NCBI RefSeq assembly: GCF_034259105.1
Contig: NZ_CP139478.1
Span: 2,010,925 to 2,074,924 of the forward strand
Direction of reading: 5' to 3'
DNA length: 64,000 nucleotides
Origin: Limosilactobacillus reuteri
GTDB taxonomy: Bacteria > Bacillota > Bacilli > Lactobacillales > Lactobacillaceae
Part shown: piece after piece, positions 18,939 to 26,914 of the stretch
How positions within the stretch are numbered: the stretch's first letter is position 1
Layout of the letters: the number at the start of each line of letters is the position of its first letter
The notes under the pieces: model-generated
Told to the model about the DNA's origin: nothing
What the model saw: only the letters and a program-made list of their open reading frames with translations
Databases searched by the model: none
Position numbers and translations under genes: made by a program

Positions 18939-19811
18939 ATGATCGACAATTACTTGCTTGAAGAATTAGTGACCTTTGCCAGTGAAAAAACACTTGCTAA
19001 AACCGCTGAAAAACTTAATGTTACCCAACCGACCGTTACCCGGGGGATGCAAAAATTAGAAGACGAGCTTGGAATTCAATTATTTGACCGTCAACCTAAC
19101 CGCATTATCCTTACTGATACCGGAAAATTAGCTGCTGAAAAAGCTACTGAAGTTCTCGCCGTCAACTGCAATTTTGTTCAGCAGCTTCAAAATTATGCTG
19201 CTCGACAATCAGTAATTAAAATCGCATCAATTGCTCCGGGCCCATTAATTCTGCTTCGTGTAAAAAGTGCATCTTTCTCTACACAAATTTTGATTGACGA
19301 GAAGTTTATTACTCCTGATCAAATCACCACTTCACTTTTAAACAATGAAAATTCAATAATTATCAGCGACCAAGAGATTCAAACTGATCAAATTGAATCA
19401 CGTTATTTAGGTGCTGAAAATCTCTATGTTAATCTTGATAAATTTATGTACCTTGCTAATTCCCAACAGGTTTCTTTTAAGGACCTAGCCGGATTAAGCT
19501 TTGTCGTTTTGAACGATATCGGACCATGGAAAGAAATTATCCAAAAATATATTCCAAATGCTAAATTTTTATATCAAGAAGAATGGGCCGCACTTACTGA
19601 AATCACAAAATATTCCAGTTTTCCATACTTTAGCACTAATATAACAACAGCTAATCCACGACAACGTACTTCAAAGGACGATCGAGTCAGACTCCCAATT
19701 ACCGATAAAGCTGCGACAATGACGTTTTATGCTAACTACCTTAAGAAACAAAAAAATTCTTTAACGCCCCTACTTAATGAAATTAATCAAAATTGGCCTA
19801 ATTTAAGTTAA
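18939..19811 (+). CDS. LysR family transcriptional regulator
   Basis: The protein has 290 residues. The N-terminal winged helix (FASEKTLAKTAEKLNVTQPTVTRGMQKLEDELG, given here only as about residues 11-43) is a typical LysR DNA-binding domain, followed by LFDRQPNRIILTDTGK. The rest is the effector-binding domain, rather divergent. The start is the ATG at 18939 with AAGGAG at 18926-18931. It is divergent from the aldo/keto reductase pseudogene, which is its likely target; that target has been lost, so the regulator may be an orphan. Confidence 0.88.
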   Translation: MIDNYLLEELVTFASEKTLAKTAEKLNVTQPTVTRGMQKLEDELGIQLFDRQPNRIILTDTGKLAAEKATEVLAVNCNFVQQLQNYAARQSVIKIASIAPGPLILLRVKSASFSTQILIDEKFITPDQITTSLLNNENSIIISDQEIQTDQIESRYLGAENLYVNLDKFMYLANSQQVSFKDLAGLSFVVLNDIGPWKEIIQKYIPNAKFLYQEEWAALTEITKYSSFPYFSTNITTANPRQRTSKDDRVRLPITDKAATMTFYANYLKKQKNSLTPLLNEINQNWPNLS

Positions 19812-19858
19812 ATTATAGGCGTTTAACTTGTTTCGCTGAAAATCCCTATTTAAAATAT

Positions 19859-20935
19859 TCCTGAAATGTCAATTTAAATTAGAAAAAAGGTGAAAGTTGT
19901 TCTTCTGTGACATGACTCAAGAATACTTCTAATGGTGTACGATAATTAAGAGATTTTCGTGGGATATTGTTGCGACGATGCATTAGCTGAGTGACTAGTT
20001 CGTCTGGTAAATCGCGAAAATCTAGCTTTTTACTAAGACCATCACGACGCAAGAGGCCGTTATTATTTTCGTTTAACCCTCGTTGATTGGGAGCACCGAC
20101 TTCCGCAAAATAGGTGTGAAGATCATACTTATTGGCTATTTCTCGCCATCCAGCAAATTCTTTCCCGTTATCAAAAGTAATTGATTTAACAAAGTGACGT
20201 GGCAGTTTAGCGAGCCATTGATCAAGCTGGCAATTCACTGCTTCGTCTGTTTTATGATGAATATTAAGGACAATCATTACTTTGGATTGTCGCTCTACTA
20301 GCGTCATTACCGCTCCGCGGTGAGCTTTACCTTGAACTGTATCAGCTTCAAAGTGCCCAAATTCATGTTGGTAATGCGGAAAATCACGATATCGTTGATA
20401 GATACTGCGTCCTAATTGGCCAGCTTTACCACGATGTTCCACATAGCCATTGGGATGGCGTTTTCCTTTCATCGGTAGCTGTTTAACGGAAAAGCCATAC
20501 TGATTGCGGGCAAACATGCGATAAAGGGTGCGCATACTGCAGCTAATTGGGTGTTCATGACGACCAATAATAGTATCAGGAGTCCAACCTGCCTTGATTT
20601 GCGCATGGATATAGTTAACTTCGATAGTTGGCAGTTGGGTCTGCTTCCGACCACAACGACGCTTATGTCGCTGATAAGTCTGAAGATATTGGTCGATGGT
20701 TTTACCGTCGTTGAGGAAACGATAAACACGATAGATGGTTTCTTGACTACGCTGAAGTAATTTAGCAGCCCGATAAGCTTTAGTACCTTGATACCAAAAA
20801 TCAGCTATGAGAGTTAATTCACGTGTGGTAAGATGTTTATAGGTCATTTGTGATTGCCTTTCTTTTGATTAGGGATATTCAAAAGTCTATCACAAATGGC
20901 TTTTTACTTTTTCTAACTTAATTTTACAAACGACG
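19859..20935 (-). mobile_element. IS30-family insertion sequence, type B, copy 1
   Basis: About 1.08 kb. The ends are related to those of type A (CCTGAAATGTCAATTTAAATTAG on the left, and CGTCGTTTGTAAAATTAAGTTAG read from the right). Its transposase is clearly different from type A (about two thirds alike by eye). A copy in opposite orientation is at about 44810-45884. The right end lies only about 31 bp before the start of the asparaginase gene. Confidence 0.88.
19879..20847 (-). CDS. IS30 family transposase (type B, copy 1)
   Basis: A 322-residue transposase. It carries the IS30 helix-turn-helix (MTYKHLTTRELTLIADFW) and the catalytic triad in HFEADTVQGKA, SITFDNGKEFAGW and NQRGLNENNNGLLRR. 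It is intact. Compared with the second copy, two substitutions are visible (Ala/Thr in YR-AKLL and Arg/Cys in LG-SIYQ), so the copies are recent but not identical. Confidence 0.95.
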   Translation of the reverse strand: MTYKHLTTRELTLIADFWYQGTKAYRAAKLLQRSQETIYRVYRFLNDGKTIDQYLQTYQRHKRRCGRKQTQLPTIEVNYIHAQIKAGWTPDTIIGRHEHPISCSMRTLYRMFARNQYGFSVKQLPMKGKRHPNGYVEHRGKAGQLGRSIYQRYRDFPHYQHEFGHFEADTVQGKAHRGAVMTLVERQSKVMIVLNIHHKTDEAVNCQLDQWLAKLPRHFVKSITFDNGKEFAGWREIANKYDLHTYFAEVGAPNQRGLNENNNGLLRRDGLSKKLDFRDLPDELVTQLMHRRNNIPRKSLNYRTPLEVFLSHVTEEQLSPFF

Positions 20936-20966
20936 ATTAATAAAAAATGAATCATGGTGACTAAAA

Positions 20967-21956
20967 ATGACGAAAAAATTATTACTCCTTTCAACCGGTG
21001 GAACTATTGCCTCGGTTGTCTCTGATGAAGGACTAGCTCCAGGCGAATCTGGCGAAGAATTAATCAAAATGCTTGGTCGGCTGGAATATGACATTACTGT
21101 TCGTGATATTCTCGAATTAGATTCATCTAATATCCAGCCAGAAGAATGGAAAATTATTGCCGAAGCGATCTATGATCATCGTAACGAATATGATGGAATA
21201 GTCGTTTCACATGGGACAGATACGATGGCTTATACTGCTTCGATGCTGACTTTCATGCTTCAACATATTAATATTCCTGTTGTACTAACTGGAAGCCAAG
21301 TTCCTATGAATGTGATTCTTAGTGATGCCCCTGATAACTTACGACTTGCCTTTGCAGCCGCTGCTAACTGCGAGCCAGGAGTCTATATTGCTTTTAATCG
21401 TAAAGTAATGCGTGGCTGTCGGAGTGTTAAAGTTCGAACAACCGCCTTCGATGCCTTCGAAAGTGTGAATGTCCCACCAGTAGGAGAAGTTACTTCAGAC
21501 GGCTTTTCCATTAGGGATCACCGGCATCCCCAACCTGGTAAAAGTCAATTAAATACTAAGATCGATACTCATGTTTCACTGGTAAAGCTCTTCCCAGGAT
21601 TTGATCCTGCCTTGCTCCATGCAATGACTAAAAATGGCTGTCACGGAATTGTGATTGAAGCGTATGGTCTCGGAGGAATGACCTCGATTCGGCGAAATAT
21701 GGTCGCTGCAGTTGGTGAATTAATCCAAAACGGTATTCCAATTATTACTTCTAGTCAGTGTCTTTATGAACGAAGCGACCTAACAAAATACGAGGTCGGA
21801 CGACTTGCACTACTAGAAGGAGCAATCAGCGCCCGCGACATGACTTCCGAAAGTGCCATCACTAAATTAATGTGGGGTCTTGGTCAAGGGATGGATGTTA
21901 AAGAAATTGCAGACTTCTTCAATACCGATGTTGCTGGTGAAGTAACTTTAGACTAA
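20967..21956 (+). CDS. ansA: L-asparaginase, type I
   Basis: The protein has 329 residues. It hydrolyses asparagine to aspartate and ammonia. Both active-site signatures are present: STGGTIAS at residues 9-16 and SHGTDTMAY at 81-89. There is no signal peptide, so it is the cytoplasmic, lower-affinity type. The start ATG at 20967 has only a weak ribosome site (TGGTGACT). The IS30 element ends about 31 bp upstream, so the native promoter is probably gone. With asnA, asnS and asnB also in this window, asparagine turnover is unusually well represented. Confidence 0.93.
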   Translation: MTKKLLLLSTGGTIASVVSDEGLAPGESGEELIKMLGRLEYDITVRDILELDSSNIQPEEWKIIAEAIYDHRNEYDGIVVSHGTDTMAYTASMLTFMLQHINIPVVLTGSQVPMNVILSDAPDNLRLAFAAAANCEPGVYIAFNRKVMRGCRSVKVRTTAFDAFESVNVPPVGEVTSDGFSIRDHRHPQPGKSQLNTKIDTHVSLVKLFPGFDPALLHAMTKNGCHGIVIEAYGLGGMTSIRRNMVAAVGELIQNGIPIITSSQCLYERSDLTKYEVGRLALLEGAISARDMTSESAITKLMWGLGQGMDVKEIADFFNTDVAGEVTLD

Positions 21957-21965
21957 ACGAATAAG

Positions 21966-22082
21966 GGAGTGGAAATTAACTTCCTAGACAAGGCGGTGGG
22001 CTAAGGATAGAACGATGATTAGCACGGCACGGGCTGATATCGTTCGTACTTAGCCTCGAGCCTTGTAGTTAATTTCCACGAT
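21966..22082. repeat. Long-hairpin intergenic element, copy 1 (candidate structured RNA)
   Basis: Nested perfect pairings: GTGGAAATTAAC (21969-21980) with GTTAATTTCCAC (22068-22079); CAAGGC (21989-21994) with GCCTTG (22060-22065); GGCTAAG (21999-22005) with CTTAGCC (22049-22055); GAACGAT (22010-22016) with ATCGTTC (22039-22045), around a conserved loop TTAGCACGGCACGGGCTG. A second copy at 52505-52633 keeps all stems except part of the outermost one, with the loop unchanged. It lies between the convergent 3' ends of ansA and the DUF1002 gene. I do not recognise a known RNA family, and strand is undecided. Confidence 0.75.
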
Positions 22083-22100
22083 ATCGTAACAAGATTCGTA

Positions 22101-22153
22101 TAAAAAACGAGGCTGTTGAAAACAAAAGTTTTTTCTCAGCCTCTTATTTTTTA
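22101..22153. terminator. Bidirectional terminator following repeat element copy 1
   Basis: GAGGCTG (22109-22115) pairs with CAGCCTC (22137-22143), extended by GAAAAC/GTTTTTTC, with T-runs on both sides. A nearly identical hairpin follows repeat copy 2 at 52656-52700, as does the preceding ATTCGTATAAAA, so it belongs to the repeated unit. Confidence 0.85.
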
Positions 22154-22159
22154 CGTCAA

Positions 22160-23161
22160 TTAAAACCAGCTACGGATCCAGTTAACAAACTGGGTCCACC
22201 AAGACTGAGCTTGTTGCTTAACTGCCTGCCCGTCTTGAGAATTCAAGAATTTTTTCGCCTTATTCATCATATCTCCTGATGAATTCTTTACATTATTAAT
22301 CGTATCAGTTACGTGCGAGCTATAGTCTTTACTTGAACTAATTGGAGCATTATTAAACTGAACAAGCGCATTGATAATTGGTTGTTCATGATTCTTTGTT
22401 TCATTGTAAATGTTTCGCTTTTCAAGTTTCCGATTAAAGATTACTTGAATTTGATTTTGCGTTGGGGTAGTTCCTTGTTTCTTTTGTTGGTTAATTTCCT
22501 TAGTGGTATCACCAACCGCAGCCATCAACTTACCAGGATATTTACTATCGTCCTTATTAGCTTCAATTGCCCCATTTGTTGCGGTCAACATTTGGTTAGC
22601 AGATTGAGTATTTTGCTCATTTAAACTAACTCCATCTGCCGCAATTGCTTTATAGACTCCGGTTAAAGCTGACTCCCCAGAAACGGCCCGGTTAGCGCTA
22701 ACGGTGATAGTAACATCCGTAACCCCCGCCATTTGCGCAACCATAGCGTACTGTTGGGCAGTTACTTTAGTAATATTATCCTCACCATTAAACTTTTTTA
22801 CATTAACTTTAATCCCCGAGCCTGGATCGGTGGGGACAATTGCTACCGAACTAACCATGGCGGCGTTAGTTGTCGAACCATTCGGATTGATATACTTCTG
22901 ATAATCACTGGCAGTAGCGGTTAACGTTGTAAAATTATCATCGACTGCTAGTACATTATTTAATTCATTCTTCTCGGCAGCCCCCGCTCCATATACAACA
23001 TATGATTTATTTAGCGTATGGGTCTGAGTAGTTGAACTGTTGCTCGTACTTTCACTAGTTGTCTCAGCCGCCAAAACTGTGGCCTGGCTAACTGGCACTG
23101 CTAATAAAGATAGTGCGAGAGTAGAGGTAATAATGATTTTGGTTAACTTATTTGAGCGCAC
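22160..23161 (-). CDS. Secreted DUF1002 domain protein
   Basis: The protein has 333 residues. It has a clear signal peptide (positive start MRSNKLTK, hydrophobic core, cleavage near VLAAET, about residue 32) followed by a Ser/Thr-rich linker. The body (YVVYGAGAAEKNELNNVL, then MVSSVAIVPTDPGSGIKV and QYAMVAQMAGVTDVTITVSANRAVSGESALTG) matches the DUF1002 family of exported firmicute proteins of unknown function. The start is GTG at 23161 with AAGGAG. The C-terminus ends in a Trp-rich WWTQFVNWIRSWF, perhaps membrane-contacting. It is monocistronic. Confidence 0.85.
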   Translation of the reverse strand: MRSNKLTKIIITSTLALSLLAVPVSQATVLAAETTSESTSNSSTTQTHTLNKSYVVYGAGAAEKNELNNVLAVDDNFTTLTATASDYQKYINPNGSTTNAAMVSSVAIVPTDPGSGIKVNVKKFNGEDNITKVTAQQYAMVAQMAGVTDVTITVSANRAVSGESALTGVYKAIAADGVSLNEQNTQSANQMLTATNGAIEANKDDSKYPGKLMAAVGDTTKEINQQKKQGTTPTQNQIQVIFNRKLEKRNIYNETKNHEQPIINALVQFNNAPISSSKDYSSHVTDTINNVKNSSGDMMNKAKKFLNSQDGQAVKQQAQSWWTQFVNWIRSWF

Positions 23162-23207
23162 TTTTTTACTCCTTTTAAGGCAAATTAAATTTATGTTAAT
23201 GATAAAG

Positions 23208-23240
23208 AAAAATCCGCCAAAATACTAGCGGATTTTATTT
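23208..23240 (-). terminator. Terminator of the keto-acid operon
   Basis: AAAATCCGC and GCGGATTTT form a hairpin around TAGTATTTTG. It lies downstream of the aminotransferase gene. A-rich and T-rich flanks make it usable from both strands. Confidence 0.75.
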
Positions 23241-23323
23241 TCTTTACCGCAGTTTAATTATTACGCCAGTGGATTGGGCGGGAGCAGAAAGGCGCTTAGT
23301 CATAACATAACTTGGCTTGGCCG

Positions 23324-24517
23324 TTAATTCTCTCTCTCGTCTTGCAGAGCTTCACCGAGTTGCTTCATTCCTGCCTTGATCTGGTCTTCCTGAGCATTGG
23401 AGTAGTTCAACCGGAAGGCACCGGGCTGTGGTTCACCTGCATAAAATGGGTCACCTGGTACAAAGGCCACGTTATGTTCCAGACATTGCTTAAAAAGCTC
23501 AACAGTATCTTCTACTCCGGGTACTTCAACCCATAGGAACATTCCGCCTTCTGGATCAGAATATTTAACACCTTGGGGGAAGTATTTCTCTAGCCCTTCT
23601 GTCATTAGTGCTTTGCGTTGCCCATACAGGTCACTAATTTGCTTGACATGTGCATCAAGGTCGTTATGCTTCAGAAATTCTACCACGGCATACTGGGCTA
23701 AGTTATCTGTATGCAAGTCTGTAGACTGTTTCAGTACCGTCAGCTTATTAACAACAGCTTCATCGGCTACCACCCATCCTAAACGGAAACCAGGAGCAAG
23801 CGTCTTGGAAAAAGTCCCCATATAGAAAACGTGTCCGGTTCTGTCAAACGACTTAACTGCTGGCACATGCTGCCCCTTAAAACGAATTTCACCATAAGGA
23901 TTATCCTCTAACACATAAACATCATATTTAGCGGCTAGTTCGGCCAGCTTTTCCCGTCGCTTTAGTGCCATGGTTCGGCCAGTTGGATTTTGAAAGTTTG
24001 GCACGGTGTAAACCAGCTTAGCTTCCGGATGAGCCTTTAATGCTTCTTCTAGGGCATCCATCTTCATCCCCGCTTCATCCATTTCTACCCCTACAAAGTT
24101 GGCACCATATGATTTAAAGACATCAAGAGCACAAAGATAAGTTGGCTGTTCGACCAGTACGGTATCACCAGGATTAACAAAGGCCTTTCCGACTAAGTCA
24201 AGAGCTTGTTCTGAACCTGTCGTCATCAACACATTGTCTAGCTGCCCGGTCACGTTTTCTTTTTCTTTGACACGTTGGAGAACCAATTCACGGAGGGCTG
24301 TCACCCCTTTAGCAGCTCCATACTGCATTACTTCTTGACCACGTTCAGCAAACACCTGGTCAACAGCTTCTTTCATCGCTTTGACAGGGAAAAGCTCAGG
24401 CGCCGGCAATCCTCCAGCAAAAGAAATAATCTTTGGATCCGCTGCTGCTTTTAAGATTACACCGACTGCATCTGTTCCATCTGCTGGCACGCGTTTGGAA
24501 AAATTAAACTTGGTCAT
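23324..24517 (-). CDS. PLP-dependent aminotransferase (class I/II, 2-aminoadipate/aromatic type)
   Basis: The protein has 397 residues. The PLP-binding Lys is in GTFSKTLAPGFRLGW (about residue 238), Asp in LEDNPYGEIRF, Asn in VPNFQNPTGR, and the C-terminal Arg in FRLNYSN. The fold resembles LysN/ARO8-like aminotransferases. It is the last gene of a T-box-controlled group with a 2-hydroxyacid dehydrogenase. The likely joint function is interconversion of branched or aromatic amino acids, 2-keto acids and 2-hydroxy acids; the specificity is inferred. The start is the ATG at 24517, 8 bp after GAGGAG. Confidence 0.88.
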   Translation of the reverse strand: MTKFNFSKRVPADGTDAVGVILKAAADPKIISFAGGLPAPELFPVKAMKEAVDQVFAERGQEVMQYGAAKGVTALRELVLQRVKEKENVTGQLDNVLMTTGSEQALDLVGKAFVNPGDTVLVEQPTYLCALDVFKSYGANFVGVEMDEAGMKMDALEEALKAHPEAKLVYTVPNFQNPTGRTMALKRREKLAELAAKYDVYVLEDNPYGEIRFKGQHVPAVKSFDRTGHVFYMGTFSKTLAPGFRLGWVVADEAVVNKLTVLKQSTDLHTDNLAQYAVVEFLKHNDLDAHVKQISDLYGQRKALMTEGLEKYFPQGVKYSDPEGGMFLWVEVPGVEDTVELFKQCLEHNVAFVPGDPFYAGEPQPGAFRLNYSNAQEDQIKAGMKQLGEALQDEREN

Positions 24518-24565
24518 TGTCGTCACTCCTCGTAATAGATGTCACATGGCATTAACGTTATCAAT

Positions 24566-25516
24566 CTATTCTGCCTGAGCTAGCTGGTTTGCTCGCTCTT
24601 CTTCTTTTTTCAATCGTTCTTTGATGTATGTTGCGGATGTTGCTAGTTTTGCTTCTTCTTCCGGCGTCAAGTCCAGATGCAGCTGCTCCACTACCCCGTC
24701 ACGGCCAACGACAGCTGGATATGAAAGGTACGTGCCGTATTCTTCACGATAATTAGAAACTGGCATTTCAGTTCGCGCATCATTCAATAATGCGTTGGTT
24801 AACCGGACTGCTGCCGTGGCAACACCATAATTAGTGTATTTCTTCCCTTGATATACGAGGTAGCCTCCTTGACGAGCACGTTCTTCTAGCTCAGAAAGCT
24901 TTAATCCCCGTTCTTTTACTAGTTCAGTGACCGGTTTCCCCAGAACGCGGACTGTCGACCATGCCGTAAATTGCGAATTGCCATGTTCCCCAAGATTAAA
25001 ACCAACAACAGAGCGTGAATCAACTTTCAACGCTTCACCAACCCGGGCCCGCATCCGTGCAGAGTCGAGTAAGGTCCCCGTCCCCATCACGTGTTCTTTT
25101 GGTAATCCCGTTAATTTTTGGTACATTGAGGTAATCACATCACAAGGGTTAGTAACATCAACTAACTTACCGTGAAATCCATTGTCTACTAACATCTTCG
25201 CTACCAAGGGCACTTGGGTCCGCGTAAACTTAAATTCAGCAAAGCGATCATGATCTGGCGTATCAACCAACTTTGATTTCCCTAGGGCTGACACGACCAC
25301 ATCACAATCACGCAATTGGCTTTCATCATTAACAGTCAGGTTAGTATGGTAAGGCAAATTGGCCATTGCATCTCGTAAGTCCAAAGCATCCGCTTGCACC
25401 TTAGCTTCATTAGTATCAAATAATGCGAGGTCATCGACAAAGCCACCAGCAACTAAATAGTGCGCTACCGTTGCCCCAACGTGACCCATTCCGACTACTG
25501 CTACTTTTCTCGTCAT
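24566..25516 (-). CDS. L-2-hydroxyisocaproate dehydrogenase / L-lactate dehydrogenase family
   Basis: The protein has 316 residues. It shows an NAD-binding GMGHVGATV (residues 9-17), DVVVSALG, TNPCDV, substrate Arg in TLLDSARMRARVG, and the catalytic His178 in NLGEHGNSQF. The sequence resembles lactobacillal L-HicDH more than the glycolytic lactate dehydrogenase: it has a relaxed substrate loop (KLVDTPDHDRF) and an extra acidic/basic C-terminal tail. HicDH enzymes reduce branched-chain 2-keto acids such as 2-ketoisocaproate with NADH. It lies between the aminotransferase and the hydratase-like gene, 50 bp from each. Confidence 0.87.
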   Translation of the reverse strand: MTRKVAVVGMGHVGATVAHYLVAGGFVDDLALFDTNEAKVQADALDLRDAMANLPYHTNLTVNDESQLRDCDVVVSALGKSKLVDTPDHDRFAEFKFTRTQVPLVAKMLVDNGFHGKLVDVTNPCDVITSMYQKLTGLPKEHVMGTGTLLDSARMRARVGEALKVDSRSVVGFNLGEHGNSQFTAWSTVRVLGKPVTELVKERGLKLSELEERARQGGYLVYQGKKYTNYGVATAAVRLTNALLNDARTEMPVSNYREEYGTYLSYPAVVGRDGVVEQLHLDLTPEEEAKLATSATYIKERLKKEEERANQLAQAE

Positions 25517-25566
25517 AATAAAACTCCCTTTCTCTTTTATTGCACAACTATGTAAAACAATTAATT

Positions 25567-26379
25567 CTAGTCGGTCACGTCCACACTCACAGTGCCGAAG
25601 CCATTATCAAATTTGGCTTCCCACTTGCCGGCAGTTAAATGTGGTGGTAAGAGGAAAGTACCTGATGATACTAGCTGCCCTGCGCGGAATGTCTTCCCTT
25701 GTTCTTCAAGCTTTCTGACTAGCCATTGCAATGACTTTAATGGGTTGCCAAGCACTTCACTTGACGCCCCACTATCCACTTCTTTGCCATCGTGGTAAAG
25801 GGTGACGTTTACATTTGCTGCATCATCAACGGTCTTAAACACCTCATCGGTTGGTCGTTCTTGACCATATACTACATACCCACCAACAGCACAATCACTC
25901 ATGACACTGAATTTATTTAGATCTGGGAACCAGTCAGCAAAACGACTATCAGGTACTTCCAGCGTGCCGCAGACAGTAGTCTTATGTAATAAATCTTCCA
26001 TCGAGTCACTGGCGTGCAAGTCAGTTTTAGCACGGAAGCCGAGTTCAACTTCCACTAACGGAGCCATCGTTTGTTCTTTAAGAGAGAGAACGGCAGGTGA
26101 TGGTAAGAAGTGGGCATCAACTTGTTGTCCATAGAGCGGACTATCAGAATCAAACATGTCCTGGGTTTTCTTACTAGTTAAGGAAACTTTATACCCGCCA
26201 GTTGGGAGTCCCTTTAATTCAACGAAACGATCTTGAAGGGCATAAGCTGTATTATCATCGCTAACGACCTCTGCCCATTCATCCATTACCAGTGGTTTCT
26301 TGCTTTGATAAGCTTGGAAAAGTTCTTGAGCAAAAGCTTCTTGTTCTTCATTTAAGGTAACGTTTTTATTTGCAGTCAT
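25567..26379 (-). CDS. 2-keto-4-pentenoate hydratase/FAH family protein (MhpD-like)
   Basis: The protein has 270 residues. It resembles the hydratase/decarboxylase branch of the fumarylacetoacetate hydrolase superfamily: GYKVSLTSKKTQ (compare GYKIGLTS), the metal-binding acid cluster APLVEVELGFRAKTDL, and VLGNPLKSLQWLVRKL. These enzymes act on enol/keto acids with Mg2+. In this operon it may process a 2-keto-acid intermediate, but no established lactobacillal pathway lets me name the reaction. Start ATG at 26379 after AAGGAGG. It is the first large gene after the Ile-type T-box and the 25-codon ORF. Confidence 0.78.
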   Translation of the reverse strand: MTANKNVTLNEEQEAFAQELFQAYQSKKPLVMDEWAEVVSDDNTAYALQDRFVELKGLPTGGYKVSLTSKKTQDMFDSDSPLYGQQVDAHFLPSPAVLSLKEQTMAPLVEVELGFRAKTDLHASDSMEDLLHKTTVCGTLEVPDSRFADWFPDLNKFSVMSDCAVGGYVVYGQERPTDEVFKTVDDAANVNVTLYHDGKEVDSGASSEVLGNPLKSLQWLVRKLEEQGKTFRAGQLVSSGTFLLPPHLTAGKWEAKFDNGFGTVSVDVTD

Positions 26380-26396
26380 AATAATATCCTCCTTAG

Positions 26397-26445
26397 GACC
26401 TGACCGCTGTTACCAAATTAATTATCGGTCTAAGCCGGTCAGGTC
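26397..26445 (-). promoter_or_regulatory. Perfect 10-bp hairpin overlapping the small ORF end and abutting the next ribosome site
   Basis: On the minus strand GACCTGACCG (26445-26436) and CGGTCAGGTC (26406-26397) are exactly complementary and enclose 29 nt. The 5' arm is inside the 25-codon ORF, and the 3' arm ends a few bases before AAGGAGG of the hydratase-like gene. No T-run follows, so it looks like a translational coupling or processing structure rather than a terminator. Confidence 0.6.
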
Positions 26446-26499
26446 ATGTTCTAATTTTTCTTCAATGTTAATAATGTCTGAAATATCACTGTCTGCCAT
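26422..26499 (-). CDS. Small ORF, 25 residues, in T-box operon leader
   Basis: ATG at 26499 to TAA at 26422 encodes an acidic peptide, MADSDISDIINIEEKLEHDL followed by TGLDR. It lies between the T-box terminator and the hydratase-like gene, with AAAGGTGGTGG upstream as a possible ribosome site. Its last codons form one arm of a perfect hairpin, so its translation would melt the structure in front of the next gene. I know no family for it. It could be a coding leader, or chance. Confidence 0.4.
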   Translation of the reverse strand: MADSDISDIINIEEKLEHDLTGLDR

Positions 26500-26525
26500 G
26501 ACCACCACCACCTTTAAATATGTCT

Positions 26526-26800
26526 AATAAAAAACGCCCTCCTAGCTCTATTAAGAACTAAAAGGACGTCTATCAACGTGGTACCACCTTTATTTACAAC
26601 ACAAGGGTTGCCTCAATCAACTGCCCACAATGGCAATTAATCGGCAAGATAATGGCTGCTACCAGTATGTTCTACTATTATTTCGGCATACAACTCGCGA
26701 GGGATTTGTCGCAACTACCTCCTACCGGTTTCCACCAACCACCGGCTCTCTTAATTCAGCAGAATTGACGATTCTCGGTCAACGTTTTTTAATTTCTCTT
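26526..26800 (-). promoter_or_regulatory. T-box riboswitch, possible Ile specifier (ATC)
   Basis: The T-box motif AAAGGTGGTACCACG is at 26591-26577 on the minus strand. The terminator (ACGTCCTTTTAG pairing with CTAGGAGGGCGT, then TTTTTTATT) is at 26570-26526. In Stem I the strand CGAG-AATC-GTC faces GAC-AA-ATC-C-CTCG. By the geometry seen in the other two leaders of this window the specifier would be ATC (Ile), which suits a branched-chain keto-acid operon. The loop-E AGTA is not obvious here, so the codon call is less sure than the T-box itself. Confidence 0.85.
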
Positions 26801-26814
26801 AATTGATTATTAGT

Positions 26815-26843
26815 AGAATATCACGTGAAAATGAGAAAAACAA
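26815..26843 (-). promoter_or_regulatory. Promoter of the T-box/keto-acid operon
   Basis: On the minus strand TTGTTT (26843-26838) and TATTCT (26820-26815) are 17 bp apart, just upstream of the T-box leader. Confidence 0.6.
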
Positions 26844-26914
26844 GAGTTAAATTAGAAAATCATTAAAAACAACATTGCCATGGATCATTATTCGCAAAAT
26901 ATGCACAGTATCAA

